64,000 nt of DNA from Aquimarina algiphila (GCF_007489275.1 NZ_VLNR01000016.1:1-64000), one strand, 5' to 3'. Shown: positions 44,100 to 53,378, counted from the stretch's first letter. Numbers and translations: made by a program. Notes: generated from the letters alone by a model not told the origin.

Positions 44100-44702
44100 C
44101 TAATCCTCAAGGTGTTTTAAGCCAATATAACTATAATTGATCTCGCCGATATGTTTATACTCAGCTTCCAGTTCACGAAGTTCTCCCCATTCAAAATTAC
44201 GTTCAATATTGTCTATATTATATTCTGAAAGCAGAGCTTCAGAAATCAATATGTATTCTTCTAAAGGGATTTCATTTTTAAGTAACCGATGAGCTATAAT
44301 CACATCTTCACCCATCAATTTAATCTTTTTACCAATAGGAACGGCACTAATTTCTTTTCCATAGTGTAAAACTATTTTTAGACCCAACATATCAGGAATA
44401 TTGTCAACCTCTTTATTTTTTTTATATTGTTTTTGTAAAATTTTTAATTGTACATAGAACTCAGTATAAAATAGTCTACATTGATAAACCAATTCTGTAA
44501 AAGTGGGTAAGCCCCCTGTTTTATAGAACAAGATAGCATCTCCTTCAATTTCAGATACTTTAAGTTCTAATTTATTTGCGTATATTACTTTGTTGAGTAA
44601 TGCAGGAATAACCTTAGAACTTAATTCAATATCGGTATCACTCATAAATTTAGTGAATCCGCTTATATCAGGTATACAGAGTAATGTCGGTGTTGCTTTC
44701 AT
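44100..44702 (-). CDS. DUF2652 protein (adenylate/guanylate cyclase-like fold)
   Basis: 200 residues. PDISGFTKFM (about 11-20) and EGDAILFY (about 53-60) are like the two metal-binding aspartate loops of class III nucleotide cyclases, and ILHYGK and VIIAHRLLKNE match the later strand and helix, though the Asn of the usual N-x-x-x-R pair is not seen. DUF2652 is thus a cyclase-like domain whose activity is unproven. It lies 15 bases behind the DUF2254 gene on the same strand, in an operon with the flavodoxin-like gene. Confidence 0.75.
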   Translation of the reverse strand: MKATPTLLCIPDISGFTKFMSDTDIELSSKVIPALLNKVIYANKLELKVSEIEGDAILFYKTGGLPTFTELVYQCRLFYTEFYVQLKILQKQYKKNKEVDNIPDMLGLKIVLHYGKEISAVPIGKKIKLMGEDVIIAHRLLKNEIPLEEYILISEALLSEYNIDNIERNFEWGELRELEAEYKHIGEINYSYIGLKHLED

Positions 44703-44717
44703 AAATTGAATAAAAAA

Positions 44718-46001
44718 TTAAGACTCTAATAACTCTAAGATACGTTTTAGATCTCGATTATTACTTATATTTTTTTTTAGGTCATTGCTTAGTGACATAA
44801 TTTCATCTTGTAAAGCCTCTACATACCTGGGATATATATCTTTACTATTTCTAACAAAAATCAAAGCGCTCAAAAGTTCATAGGAAACTGTACTATCCCC
44901 CTTGGCGTATACACGAATCGGTTCGATCACAATACGCATCAGTTCTGAAGCACTTATTTTATTATGAATAATAGTGATTTCACAATCAACTATACCCTCA
45001 ATAGTTTTTGGTTGAATTTTTAATATCTGGTGTACTAATTGACCTAATTTAGAAATAGCATTGATAGCAGTTCCCGGATCATTAATACCAGGTGACAATG
45101 CTTTTACGGCTACCTCAGTTAATTTTATCATACCACCAACACCACTATCATCTTCATGGCGATTTGACAAAATATATAAGCAAATATGTAGGGATGCTAA
45201 TTCCTCTTCAGAAATAGGTTCACTGATACCAAGTACAGGATCTCCTTTCCAGATATGTTGATTTACATAAGGTATAATTTCTATTATATTTTCTCTGTTT
45301 TTCAAAGAATTCTTTAATAATGTAACATCAAATGATCTATAATAACCTGTTTTTTCACTATTTAGAATTTTCCAATATTGATTCGATACATTTTGATTTT
45401 CAACATCATTATCTCCTTGATCAGCTCTTTCTTTTTCAAGCAATTTAGTACAGGATGCATAAATCTTATCTATAATATTATGTATTTGTATTGATTGAGA
45501 TATACTATGAATAAAATACACAAACAACCCAATACAGAATGCTCCTAGTATTGCTGCCACCATCACAGAAAATCCTACGGCATCTGTAGATGAACCATAA
45601 GCTCCCAATGACATCAAAACAATTATTGTATATAATATAGTTCCTATATAAAACCCTAATATGATTTGATGCTTTTTATTAGATATTAACCCTGGTAGAA
45701 GTCTAGGAGAAAAGTTAGAAGAAGCTTGATTTAACACTACCATTACCATGGTAAAACTAAAAACGGTCAATGACAATATTCCACCAAATAATGTAGAAAG
45801 AATCGTTCTGGCAGTTTCATTATCCTGTACCAAAAGATAAGGCACTTCTTTTTTTAATGCATTTATAACCTCAAGATTCTCTACAAATAGCAGGGTGATT
45901 GCCAAAAAAAAGAATCCTGCACTAATTAATACAGGGTAAAATGCGATACTATGAAAGACAGTACTTTTTACTCTTTTTAAAAACTTCAACGTAGATTTCA
46001 T
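44718..46001 (-). CDS. DUF2254 membrane protein
   Basis: 427 residues: four to five membrane helices in the first 170 (two near 15-35 and 62-92, then about 105-130 and 138-165), followed by a large soluble part with SEEELASLHICLYILS and KALSPGINDPGTAINAI, the DUF2254 signature. Function unknown; such proteins occur near stress and osmotic genes. It lies 33 bases behind the flavodoxin-like gene and directly before the DUF2652 gene. Confidence 0.85.
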   Translation of the reverse strand: MKSTLKFLKRVKSTVFHSIAFYPVLISAGFFFLAITLLFVENLEVINALKKEVPYLLVQDNETARTILSTLFGGILSLTVFSFTMVMVVLNQASSNFSPRLLPGLISNKKHQIILGFYIGTILYTIIVLMSLGAYGSSTDAVGFSVMVAAILGAFCIGLFVYFIHSISQSIQIHNIIDKIYASCTKLLEKERADQGDNDVENQNVSNQYWKILNSEKTGYYRSFDVTLLKNSLKNRENIIEIIPYVNQHIWKGDPVLGISEPISEEELASLHICLYILSNRHEDDSGVGGMIKLTEVAVKALSPGINDPGTAINAISKLGQLVHQILKIQPKTIEGIVDCEITIIHNKISASELMRIVIEPIRVYAKGDSTVSYELLSALIFVRNSKDIYPRYVEALQDEIMSLSNDLKKNISNNRDLKRILELLES

Positions 46002-46034
46002 GGTAGTCTATCTGTTTTTCTTAAAAATGATAGA

Positions 46035-46754
46035 TTAACGATATTCAGGATTTCTAAAATTCCACCTTGTACCATCATCCCAATCTTCTCTAGAATTACC
46101 ATATGAATTATATCCATTATTATTTTTTAACATAAAAGCTAGATGGAGTAAGTTATAAGTCATAAAAGTAGTGTTTCTATTCGTAAAGACATTGTTCTTT
46201 GCACCAGACTCTTTATCAAGATAATTTGGCCCTGGCCCTGCTTCTCCAATCCATCCGCAATCAGCCTGTGGCGGTATACTGAATCCCAAATGTTGTAAGG
46301 CGTACAAGATACTCATTGCACAATGTTTTACCCCATCTTCGTTACCTGTAATGACACATCCTCCTACTTTTCCATAATAAACATATTGCCCTTTTTTATT
46401 GGTTTTACCACTCATACCATATAGCCTTTCAATTAATTTTGTGGCTACAGATGATTTTTCTCCTAACCAGATAGGTGTTCCTATAATTAGAATATCAGCA
46501 TACATTATTTTTTTATAGATTTCTGGCCAATCATCTTTTTCTTTTCCTTCTTGCTTCATGTCAGGCATCAATCCATAAGCAACATCATAATCTACTAATC
46601 GAAAATATTCTACGATTACATTTTCAGATTTCATAATTTGCATAGACACATTCATTAGCCCTTCGGTGTGACTTTTTTGGTCTGAGCCTTTTAGTGTGCA
46701 ATTAATACATAATGCTTTCAAGTTAGAAAAATCAGGTTTTTTCTTAGGACTCAT
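46035..46754 (-). CDS. Flavodoxin-family NAD(P)H-dependent oxidoreductase
   Basis: 239 residues with the flavodoxin-like fold: KALCINCTLKGSDQKSHT for FMN phosphate, ADILIIGTPIWLGEKSS, and VGGCVITGNEDG plus a C-terminal GPGPNYLD loop. It resembles NADPH-dependent FMN reductases of the WrbA/YwqN type, which reduce quinones or flavins in redox stress. It is first gene of the operon with DUF2254 and DUF2652. A TGAGTTAATAAAC sequence lies 86 bases upstream but without a TAnnTTTG box at the expected distance. Confidence 0.85.
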   Translation of the reverse strand: MSPKKKPDFSNLKALCINCTLKGSDQKSHTEGLMNVSMQIMKSENVIVEYFRLVDYDVAYGLMPDMKQEGKEKDDWPEIYKKIMYADILIIGTPIWLGEKSSVATKLIERLYGMSGKTNKKGQYVYYGKVGGCVITGNEDGVKHCAMSILYALQHLGFSIPPQADCGWIGEAGPGPNYLDKESGAKNNVFTNRNTTFMTYNLLHLAFMLKNNNGYNSYGNSREDWDDGTRWNFRNPEYR

Positions 46755-46997
46755 ATCATTTTAGTTTTAAAGGTATTATAAAGTACAATTTGAGGAATTA
46801 ATCTTTATTGGTGGTGCGCAATTGCAACGTTTATTAACTCAATACCTATTCATAATATTCTTCATATCCTCTAACTTGACTATCAAAACAGTCAATGAAA
46901 ATTGTATATGCGCACAACTTATCAAAATATCGACCTTACTTTTGGAGTATGAAAATAGGGGCTGCTTACAGTCTTAAAACGTAAAAAATATATCATT

Positions 46998-47033
46998 AGA
47001 GCAAATGTGATGTGTTAACACACGGTAGCCCTT
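46998..47033 (+). promoter_or_regulatory. Possible TGAG-type promoter of the gene at 47063 (weak)
   Basis: AGAGCAAATG (46998-47007) stands 27 bases (from GAG) before TAGCCCTT (47026-47033), which keeps TA but not TTTG. A better TACTTTTG box exists farther up (near 46934) with TGCGCACAA 28 bases ahead of it. The gap 46755-47062 shows otherwise only an A/T-rich stretch with a GCAATTGC palindrome. Confidence 0.3.
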
Positions 47034-47062
47034 ATAATTCCTAAACAAAAAAACCTTTTATT

Positions 47063-47638
47063 ATGAAAAATTTTATAGGATTATTGATGATTATCCTTTT
47101 AGTAAGTAGTTGTGATGTGCAACAAAAAAAAGAAGCAAAATTACCTGATGTAGATGTAGAAATAGATGCAGAAGCGGGGCAACTTCCTACATACGATGTA
47201 GATTGGGCAGATGTGAATGTAGGAACCAGAACTAAAATGGTTAAAATTCCTAAAGTTGTTGTGGTTATGGAAGAAGTAGAGGTAGAAGTACCTTATGTGG
47301 ATGTTGATATGCCAAATAGTGGAGAGAAAGAAGAATTGACATTGACTGTGGAGGCAGAAGTAACTGGTAAAGAACATTCTATCGATATAAAAGAGATCAT
47401 TGCTTCTAATGACAAATTGTATGTAATTTCTAGATTGAAAGAATTAGATCAAGACCTCGGTGACAAAAAATTAAGAGTTTCCGATCGTGTAATTCTAAAT
47501 GCTCCTGACCTCAACGTAAAACATATTATTATGGGTGAAAAACCAAATAGAGTATTCAACGATCAATTTAAATATGTAAAGGATATTAACGCCTTTAAAT
47601 CTGGCTTAAAAAAATCTAAGGTGATTTTCACTAAATAA
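47063..47638 (+). CDS. Hypothetical acidic lipoprotein
   Basis: 191 residues with lipobox VSSC. Residues 25-95 are rich in Asp, Glu and Val and hold a repeated pattern (DVDVEIDAEAG, VVVVMEEVEVEVPYVDVDMP); the C-terminal half is a mixed domain (HSIDIKEIIASNDKLYVISRLKE, LRVSDRVILNAPDLNVKHIIMG). The acidic valine repeats may bind divalent cations. The family is not known to me. It is followed by a terminator, so it is transcribed alone. Confidence 0.65.
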   Translation: MKNFIGLLMIILLVSSCDVQQKKEAKLPDVDVEIDAEAGQLPTYDVDWADVNVGTRTKMVKIPKVVVVMEEVEVEVPYVDVDMPNSGEKEELTLTVEAEVTGKEHSIDIKEIIASNDKLYVISRLKELDQDLGDKKLRVSDRVILNAPDLNVKHIIMGEKPNRVFNDQFKYVKDINAFKSGLKKSKVIFTK

Positions 47639-47675
47639 TATATCTAATTCCAGATAGATATGGTTAGTTTGACGA

Positions 47676-47707
47676 AATGGCCTCTTAGAAATATTTGAGA
47701 GGTCATT
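47676..47707 (+). terminator. Intrinsic terminator
   Basis: A 10-bp stem with one wobble (47676-47685 with 47698-47707) followed by a T-run, between the acidic lipoprotein gene and the topoisomerase gene. Confidence 0.75.
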
Positions 47708-47729
47708 TTTATTCTAAAAATATACCATA

Positions 47730-48827
47730 ATGAAAACAGATTTTACAAATCCAAAATTTTTCACACAAATTATCAAAGAACCCAAAATGGTTATTGATCA
47801 ATTAGATTTGGTATATGTAAATGATAAAAAATTGACGATAACTCGGTCAAAACATAAGAAAGGTTTTCGATATCTTTTAAACGGAATCCAGATATCAACC
47901 AAAAAGGATTTAGATAGAATAAAAAGTCTTGTAATTCCTCCTGCTTGGAATCATGTTAAAATTGCTGCTATAGATAATGGGCATTTACAAGCTGTTGGAA
48001 GAGATTTGAAAAACCGAAAACAATATAGATATCATCCTCTCTGGAATAAAATACGTAACCAAACAAAGTTTTATAAGATGACTGCTTTTGGGAAGCAACT
48101 TCCTAAAATACGAAAACAAGTAGATCAAGATCTGGAACAAGAAGGCTGGCCAAAAACAAAAGTATTGGCACTTATTATTCGTTTAATGGAAGAAACCCAC
48201 ATCCGTATTGGTAACGAGCAATATGCCAAACGTAATAAAACTTATGGTTTATCCACGATGAGAACACGGCATGTTAACATAGAAAAGGACAAACTTAAAT
48301 TTGAGTTTGTAGGTAAAAAAGGGAAGAAACATTCCGTAACTCTACGTAATAAAAAACTAATCCGATTAGTCAATCGTTGTGAAGAAATACCAGGTTGGGA
48401 ATTGTTTCAATATTATGATGAACGGGGAGAAAAGCACAGTATTGAAAGTAGTATGGTTAACGAGTACCTTCATAATATAAGTGGCGATCTTTTTACGGCA
48501 AAAGATTTCAGAACATGGGCAGCAACTACAGTTTTTTTTGAAACCCTGATGGATTTAGGAGTTAGTACTATAGAAAAAGAAAAACAAAAGAATATTTTAA
48601 AAGCATATGATGTTGCTGCGACTAGTCTGGGGAACACTAGAAATGTGTGTCGCAAATATTATGTACATCCCTTCGTAGTATCATCTTACCAAGATAGTTC
48701 TATAAAAAAGGTGTTTGATAAAATAGATAATTCTGATCAATTAGGGAATTATTTCACCCATTCAGAACATGCAATTTCAAAATTATTAGAAAACTACACA
48801 CCTACATTTTTAAAAAATATTGAATAA
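47730..48827 (+). CDS. DNA topoisomerase IB
   Basis: 365 residues, the bacterial short (poxvirus-like) type. The N-terminal beta part has GFRYLLNGIQI and VIPPAWNHVKIAAID, and the catalytic domain has RIGNEQYAKRNKTYGLSTMR, KGKKHSV, FRTWAATTVFFE and CRKYYVHP with the nucleophile Tyr311 (second Tyr). It relaxes supercoils by single-strand cut without ATP. Bacterial copies often lie in stress islands rather than housekeeping loci, as here. The MscS-like gene follows after 17 bases. Confidence 0.92.
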   Translation: MKTDFTNPKFFTQIIKEPKMVIDQLDLVYVNDKKLTITRSKHKKGFRYLLNGIQISTKKDLDRIKSLVIPPAWNHVKIAAIDNGHLQAVGRDLKNRKQYRYHPLWNKIRNQTKFYKMTAFGKQLPKIRKQVDQDLEQEGWPKTKVLALIIRLMEETHIRIGNEQYAKRNKTYGLSTMRTRHVNIEKDKLKFEFVGKKGKKHSVTLRNKKLIRLVNRCEEIPGWELFQYYDERGEKHSIESSMVNEYLHNISGDLFTAKDFRTWAATTVFFETLMDLGVSTIEKEKQKNILKAYDVAATSLGNTRNVCRKYYVHPFVVSSYQDSSIKKVFDKIDNSDQLGNYFTHSEHAISKLLENYTPTFLKNIE

Positions 48828-48844
48828 TAAAAAAAAATAAAAAA

Positions 48845-49735
48845 ATGAATGATAAACTAATCAATGCCTGGAATAAGATGTATGAAAAACTAGAATCTTG
48901 GGTAGACGCAATTGTAGTGAACTTACCAAACATTTTGATCGCTATTTTTGTATTTATCGTAGTGATTATAGCTTCAAAATATATTAGCAAATTAATTAGA
49001 AAAATACTTGGCAAGAGCAGTCTACAGAGATCTATGAAAAACTTAATTGCCAAAATAACTTCTGCGCTAGTAATCATTTTTGGATTGTTTCTGATTTTAG
49101 GAATCTTGAATCTTGACAAAGCTCTAAATACTATTCTTGCCGGTGCAGGAGTCGCTGGTCTAGCTGTTGGTTTGGCTCTACAGGGCGCTTTAGCCAATAC
49201 TTACTCAGGAATTATCCTATCCTATATAAAAAATCTAAAATTTGGGGATTGGATAGAGACCAATGATTATGAGGGAGAAGTTATTGATATCGATCTACGA
49301 GCAGTTACGATTAAACAAGTTGATAATAACCTAGTCTATATACCTAATAAATTAGTAGTTGACAATCCAATAAAAAACTACTCTACAACGGCTCAATCTC
49401 GCGTCATTCTTGAGTGTGGAGTTGGATATGAATCAGATCTGCGATTTGTAGAAAAACTCACAAAAGAAACCATAGTCACTAATTTTAAAGCTGTACAAAA
49501 AAAAGATGATGTTTTGTTTTTATGGAGAGAATTTGGCGATAGTGCGATCAATTATGAGCTTCGATTCTGGATTAACTCTATATCCGCTTTAGAAGTTGCT
49601 AAGGCTAAAAGCGAGACCATCATGTTGATGAAAGAAGCATATGATAAGAATAATATCAATATTCCCTTCCCAATTCGGACATTGGATTTCCCCAATGGAT
49701 TAGGTTTAGTTAAGAAAGAAGAAGTCGTAGCATGA
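48845..49735 (+). CDS. Small mechanosensitive channel, MscS family (second copy)
   Basis: 296 residues: helices at about 20-45, 65-90 and the pore helix ILAGAGVAGLAVGLALQGALANTYSG, then the beta domain (KFGDWIETNDYEGEV; NLVYIPNKLVVDNPIKNYS) and a C-terminal part ending NIPFPIRTLDFPNG. It should protect against hypo-osmotic shock. It is probably in one operon with topoisomerase IB and the AI-2E permease. Confidence 0.92.
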   Translation: MNDKLINAWNKMYEKLESWVDAIVVNLPNILIAIFVFIVVIIASKYISKLIRKILGKSSLQRSMKNLIAKITSALVIIFGLFLILGILNLDKALNTILAGAGVAGLAVGLALQGALANTYSGIILSYIKNLKFGDWIETNDYEGEVIDIDLRAVTIKQVDNNLVYIPNKLVVDNPIKNYSTTAQSRVILECGVGYESDLRFVEKLTKETIVTNFKAVQKKDDVLFLWREFGDSAINYELRFWINSISALEVAKAKSETIMLMKEAYDKNNINIPFPIRTLDFPNGLGLVKKEEVVA

Positions 49736-49770
49736 TAACAACCTTTCAAAGAATAAAACCCTAACTAGTA

Positions 49771-50805
49771 ATGAAAAGTATTAGCCCAAACATTATACGG
49801 CAGATTTTTGTATTACTTCTTATATTCCTAATCGGTGGGCTTATCTTCAGAGAAATTTTACCTTATCTTTCAGGTATACTAGGAGCCATCACCATCTATG
49901 TAATCTTGCGTAAATGGATGGTGAAATTAGTGCAAAACGGCTGGCATCCAGACCTTGCAGCGATTACCTTGATGATAAGTTCTTTTGTAGGTATATTAAT
50001 GCCTGTGACCGGAGTCTTATTTATGTTGGGAAATAAAATTGGTGATGTCACTGAAAACTCTAAAAAAATCATTATTGCCTTGAAAGGACGGCTAAATACC
50101 TGGGAAAATCAATTAGGTTATGATATTAGTTCTCAAATGGATCCAGATGCTATTTCTTCTTGGGTTACGGAGAATTTACAAAGATTTGCAGGAGGTACAT
50201 TTAATGTATTTATTTCTATCGGAATAATGTATTTTTTACTATATTATATGTTTACAAACCGAAGAAAATTGAGAGAATCTCTTTTTGAATATATCCCTAT
50301 TAACGAAAATAACTTAAAAATCATAGGAAATGAAAGCCAGAAAATGGTACGATCTAATGCCATTGGTATCCCACTAGTTGCTATCATACAGGGAGTTGTA
50401 GCTCTTATAGGTTTTTTGATTTTTGGTATCGAAGATCCATTTTTTTGGTTTGTAATTGTTACGGTGGGATCTATGATTCCCTTTATAGGTACATTGATAG
50501 CCATATTGCCAGTTTTTATAATTACACATTCTATTGGTCATACTTTTCAAGCATGGGGTATTTTAATATACGGTCTTGTCATTGTCGGTTCATCAGACAA
50601 TTTAGTACGATTATATACTTTAAAACGATTAGACAATGTTCATCCTATTATAACATTGATTGGAGTTATTGTGGGTGTCCCTTTATTCGGATTTATAGGA
50701 CTAATATTTGGTCCATTATTAATAAGTCTCTTTCTTATTGTAGTACAAATCTATAAAGCAGAATATGGTAAACCTAGTTTGCAAAAAGATGAAAAACTGC
50801 TTTAA
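49771..50805 (+). CDS. AI-2E family transporter (PerM-like)
   Basis: 344 residues with seven to eight membrane helices and the AI-2E/PerM marks: IIGNESQKMVRSNAIGIPLVAIIQG, FWFVIVTVGSMIPFIGTLIAILP, LKRLDNVHPIITLIGVIVGVPLFGFIGLIFGPLL. Family members export autoinducer-2 or act as Na+/H+ exchangers; the substrate here is unknown. It is the last gene of the group topoisomerase IB - MscS - AI-2E. Confidence 0.9.
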   Translation: MKSISPNIIRQIFVLLLIFLIGGLIFREILPYLSGILGAITIYVILRKWMVKLVQNGWHPDLAAITLMISSFVGILMPVTGVLFMLGNKIGDVTENSKKIIIALKGRLNTWENQLGYDISSQMDPDAISSWVTENLQRFAGGTFNVFISIGIMYFLLYYMFTNRRKLRESLFEYIPINENNLKIIGNESQKMVRSNAIGIPLVAIIQGVVALIGFLIFGIEDPFFWFVIVTVGSMIPFIGTLIAILPVFIITHSIGHTFQAWGILIYGLVIVGSSDNLVRLYTLKRLDNVHPIITLIGVIVGVPLFGFIGLIFGPLLISLFLIVVQIYKAEYGKPSLQKDEKLL

Positions 50806-50984
50806 TAATCACTTTATATTTTTAATAAAAAGAAGTCTATTATTTTTAGGATATGAATCAATACTCCCAGAGCAATCCCACAAAGTAAACTTAAATAATT
50901 GTGTGTTGTTTTCGAGATAAGTCTTTAGTTATTAAATCTTCTTCATGGAATCAAAGTTTTGATATAGTTAAATGCAATTGCATA

Positions 50985-51020
50985 TGAGCAAATAAAATAT
51001 TCTACTATCACTTATATTGA
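50985..51020 (+). promoter_or_regulatory. TGAG-type promoter of the Csp-like gene
   Basis: TGAGCAAATAAAA (50985-50997) is identical over 13 bases to the site at 52654. The box TATATTGA (51013-51020) starts 27 bases after GAG. A 12-base palindrome ATGCAATTGCAT lies just ahead. The start codon follows 18 bases behind the box. Confidence 0.55.
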
Positions 51021-51038
51021 GTTTAAATCCAAAAAGCA

Positions 51039-51380
51039 TTGAAAATGGAAAATATTCATATAATTGAAGCCTTGATAAATTGTGCTGCGCACTGCAGAAA
51101 CTGCGCATACTTATCCTTAAAGGAAGAAAACGTAAATGAATTACAAGAAGCTATTACAAATACTCTGATCTGTGCAGAAATATGTGAGTATGCTTCTGAG
51201 TTACCAGCTTGTACTGAAAGTGAAATGAGGTATTTACTAAAGGAATGTAAAACTTCGTGCAAAAAATGTGCAAAAGAGTGCGAAAAACTGGAATACGATT
51301 ACTTCAAAAAATGTGCAGCAGCATGTGAAAAATGTATTGATGTTTGTAATATTCACCTCGTCGAGATGGAAATCAACTAA
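51039..51380 (+). CDS. Four-helix-bundle copper storage protein (Csp1/DUF326-like)
   Basis: 113 residues with 14 cysteines in CxxxC, CxxC and similar spacings on predicted helices (CAAHCRNCAY, CAEICEYA, CKTSCKKCAKECEK, CAAACEKCIDVC). In the Csp family such cysteines point into the bundle and hold many Cu(I) ions. There is no Tat or Sec signal, so it is a cytosolic type (Csp3-like). It may buffer copper or other soft metals. A TGAG-type promoter drives it. Confidence 0.88.
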   Translation: MKMENIHIIEALINCAAHCRNCAYLSLKEENVNELQEAITNTLICAEICEYASELPACTESEMRYLLKECKTSCKKCAKECEKLEYDYFKKCAAACEKCIDVCNIHLVEMEIN

Positions 51381-51444
51381 TTAGATCCCTTTTTACAAAA
51401 AAAATGATTTTTAAATACTTACAAATACAACCTCACTCAATATT

Positions 51445-51873
51445 ATGAAATATCCCTTATTCTTTTACATGTGTTCTCTATTTTTTGGTATCAGTTATCA
51501 ATCTGTTGCACAAAACAATATTCCTGAAAAAGTAAAACAAACTTTTAAATTAAAATACCCAGGAGAAAATGATCCTGACTGGCATAAAGATAAAAATGGG
51601 TATTATGAATCAAATTTTAAAATCAAAGGAGAACATTATAGGGCAGATTTTGATGTGTCTGGTCAATGGGTTGAAACTGAACGAAACATTAAAAAGAAAG
51701 ATTTACCTAAAAAAATTAAAGATAAGATCAAATCAGATTTTGATGATTACAAAATTGTAGAAATAGAAGAAGTAGATCATCATGCTAAAGGAAAGTTTTA
51801 TGATGTAGAATTAAAAATAAAAGGAAAAAAAAAGGATATTGAATTTGATGAAAACGGTCAAATCCTTAATTAA
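51445..51873 (+). CDS. PepSY-like (DUF2874) secreted protein
   Basis: 142 residues with a signal peptide (cut near SVAQ-N). Two PepSY-like units are seen: KVKQTFKLKYPGENDPDWHKD-KNGYYESNFKIKGEHYRADFDVSGQW and KDKIKSDFDDYKIVEIEEVDHHAKGKFYDVELKIKGKKKDIEFDENGQI. Each starts with a helix and ends in a strand with FDxxGQ. Such small periplasmic domains are found in Bacteroidota in one or two copies. Function unknown. It lies 64 bases behind the Csp-like gene. Confidence 0.82.
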   Translation: MKYPLFFYMCSLFFGISYQSVAQNNIPEKVKQTFKLKYPGENDPDWHKDKNGYYESNFKIKGEHYRADFDVSGQWVETERNIKKKDLPKKIKDKIKSDFDDYKIVEIEEVDHHAKGKFYDVELKIKGKKKDIEFDENGQILN

Positions 51874-52024
51874 TAGCATAGTATATATTTAAATCAGTTT
51901 AGATCTGTAGCGATATAGTAAATAAACAATATTGATTTTCTATACTTTTAATATGACAGTTTAATGCTATGAAAAGATGTTCAATCACTTTTAAAGCTAA
52001 TACTAATAATTTAAAATTAAAATC

Positions 52025-52177
52025 ATGAAAAATCTTATTTGGCTACTAGTAGTAATTTTAATCCTAGGATGGATTCTAGGCTTTTTGGTTTTTCCTGTGG
52101 GCAACTTGATACACGCACTACTTGTAATTGCTATAATTGCAGTGATATATAGACTCTCCATTGGTAAAAAACTATAA
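52025..52177 (+). CDS. lmo0937 family small membrane protein
   Basis: 50 residues with two hydrophobic helices around a turn FPVGNLIHALLVIAIIAVIYRL and a basic end GKKL. This exact shape and the phrase GNLIHxLLVIAII match the lmo0937 family, small stress-linked membrane proteins found in Firmicutes and Bacteroidota. Too short for many gene callers. A TATACTTTTAA box (near 51940) may serve as its promoter. Confidence 0.8.
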   Translation: MKNLIWLLVVILILGWILGFLVFPVGNLIHALLVIAIIAVIYRLSIGKKL

Positions 52178-52653
52178 AACATATATTAAAACTTGATAAA
52201 AAAATCAACCCATACTGGTCTACCTTGTTAATTCAGTATTGGACTATGTATGTTTTTATTAGGTTTTTCCTTTAATTGTAAAATTATACTGATAAGAAAA
52301 ACCATTGAAGATCGCCCTACTACTGATTATAAAATCTAAGTTCAAAAATGGGTAAAGAGTTCAGAAACTTTAGTTTAAGTAGATTTATCAAAATACATAA
52401 AAGAATTGTTCAACAAAAAATATAAGATTATCAATAGGATAACCCAACTAGATGTTCTCTGGATATATTAAATACAATCTTAAAATTAATCTATTTTTTT
52501 AGAACAACTTTGTGAAAAATTGAAAAACAAAAAGACAATTACATTTTAGCCTTAATAACATAACCACTGTTTTTTCTGCTATTTAATCTGCTAAAAACAA
52601 ACTATTTAGCCAATAAAAAGTTAAAATTTAAATGAGTTAAAATTTGACTTATC
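52178..52653. other. About 480 bases without a gene
   Basis: Plain A/T-rich DNA. No open frame with recognisable protein, no terminator-like hairpin with U-run and no repeat stands out. A TGAGTTAAAA sequence at 52633-52642 precedes the promoter at 52654 but has no box at the right distance. Confidence 0.4.
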
Positions 52654-52689
52654 TGAGCAAATAAAAGCTTTATTACAGAATTATATTTG
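52654..52689 (+). promoter_or_regulatory. TGAG-type promoter ahead of the small ORF at 52713
   Basis: TGAGCAAATAAAA (52654-52666), 27 bases (from GAG), then TATATTTG (52682-52689), an exact TAnnTTTG box. The first ATG is 23 bases farther on. Confidence 0.65.
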
Positions 52690-52712
52690 TTTTGAATTTA
52701 CACAACAAAAAG

Positions 52713-52811
52713 ATGATGTTACAATTTCTACACTTACTTGTAAGCGGATTTGCTTCTGGAGTCATCCTAGTAGTCACAAGAAGTATATTAAAGAAAAAAA
52801 ATAGAAAGTAG
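52713..52811 (+). CDS. Tiny membrane peptide
   Basis: 32 residues (a second ATG follows directly at 52716): one hydrophobic helix LHLLVSGFASGVILVVT and a basic tail RSILKKKNRK. It lies 23 bases behind an exact TGAG-type promoter, which is the main reason to think it is expressed. The PA2169 gene follows 99 bases later and is probably in the same transcript. Confidence 0.5.
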   Translation: MMLQFLHLLVSGFASGVILVVTRSILKKKNRK

Positions 52812-52910
52812 TCTTTATATACAATAGTAATTAGTTACTATTTATATAGCTAATAAGATGTTAATCAGTAAGCATCTCAAAATAATTACTGTTCATTAAA
52901 AAAAATATTT

Positions 52911-53360
52911 ATGAAAACGTATTCTGAAGAAGTTGGAAACAAATTGAATGATTTATTAGAGAAAACCTATGATGCCGAAAAAGGCTTTAAAAAGGCAGCA
53001 GAGAATTCAGATCATGCTGGATTAAAGAATTATTTCAGTCAGAAATCTCAAGAACGTAACAGCTTTGGACATGAATTAAAGTCTGAAATTAAAGCGTTTG
53101 GACAAGAAGTAGACAAAGGAGGAAGTCTTACCGGCTCTTTACACCGTACTTGGATGGATGTCAAAGCTTTTGTATCTGCAGATAATGCAGAATCTATGTT
53201 AGAAGAAGCTATACGAGGAGAAGAGGCTGCCGTCAAAGAATATAGTGAAGTTCTTTCTCAAACCTCATTACCAACAAGCACACAAACTATACTAATGCAA
53301 CAAAAAAATAGAATTGTAGATGGTTTATCTTCTATAAAAAGATTAGAAGACTTAAATTAA
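52911..53360 (+). CDS. PA2169 family (DUF2383) ferritin-like four-helix protein
   Basis: 149 residues, all helical: EEVGNKLNDLLEKTYDAEKGFKKAAENS, YFSQKSQERNSFGHELKSEI, then GGSLTGSLHRTWMDVKAFVSA and ESMLEEAIRGEEAAVKEYSEVL. This is the order of PA2169/DUF2383, a ferritin-like family with Glu and His at metal-binding places. It is stress-induced in several bacteria; the function is not known. Probably transcribed from the TGAG-type promoter at 52654. Confidence 0.88.
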   Translation: MKTYSEEVGNKLNDLLEKTYDAEKGFKKAAENSDHAGLKNYFSQKSQERNSFGHELKSEIKAFGQEVDKGGSLTGSLHRTWMDVKAFVSADNAESMLEEAIRGEEAAVKEYSEVLSQTSLPTSTQTILMQQKNRIVDGLSSIKRLEDLN

Positions 53361-53378
53361 GATTATTTATTTCTTACA

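Noticed and set aside
46829..46841. TGAGTTAATAAAC ahead of the flavodoxin-like gene
   Set aside because: The motif half is good but no TAnnTTTG box stands at the required distance.
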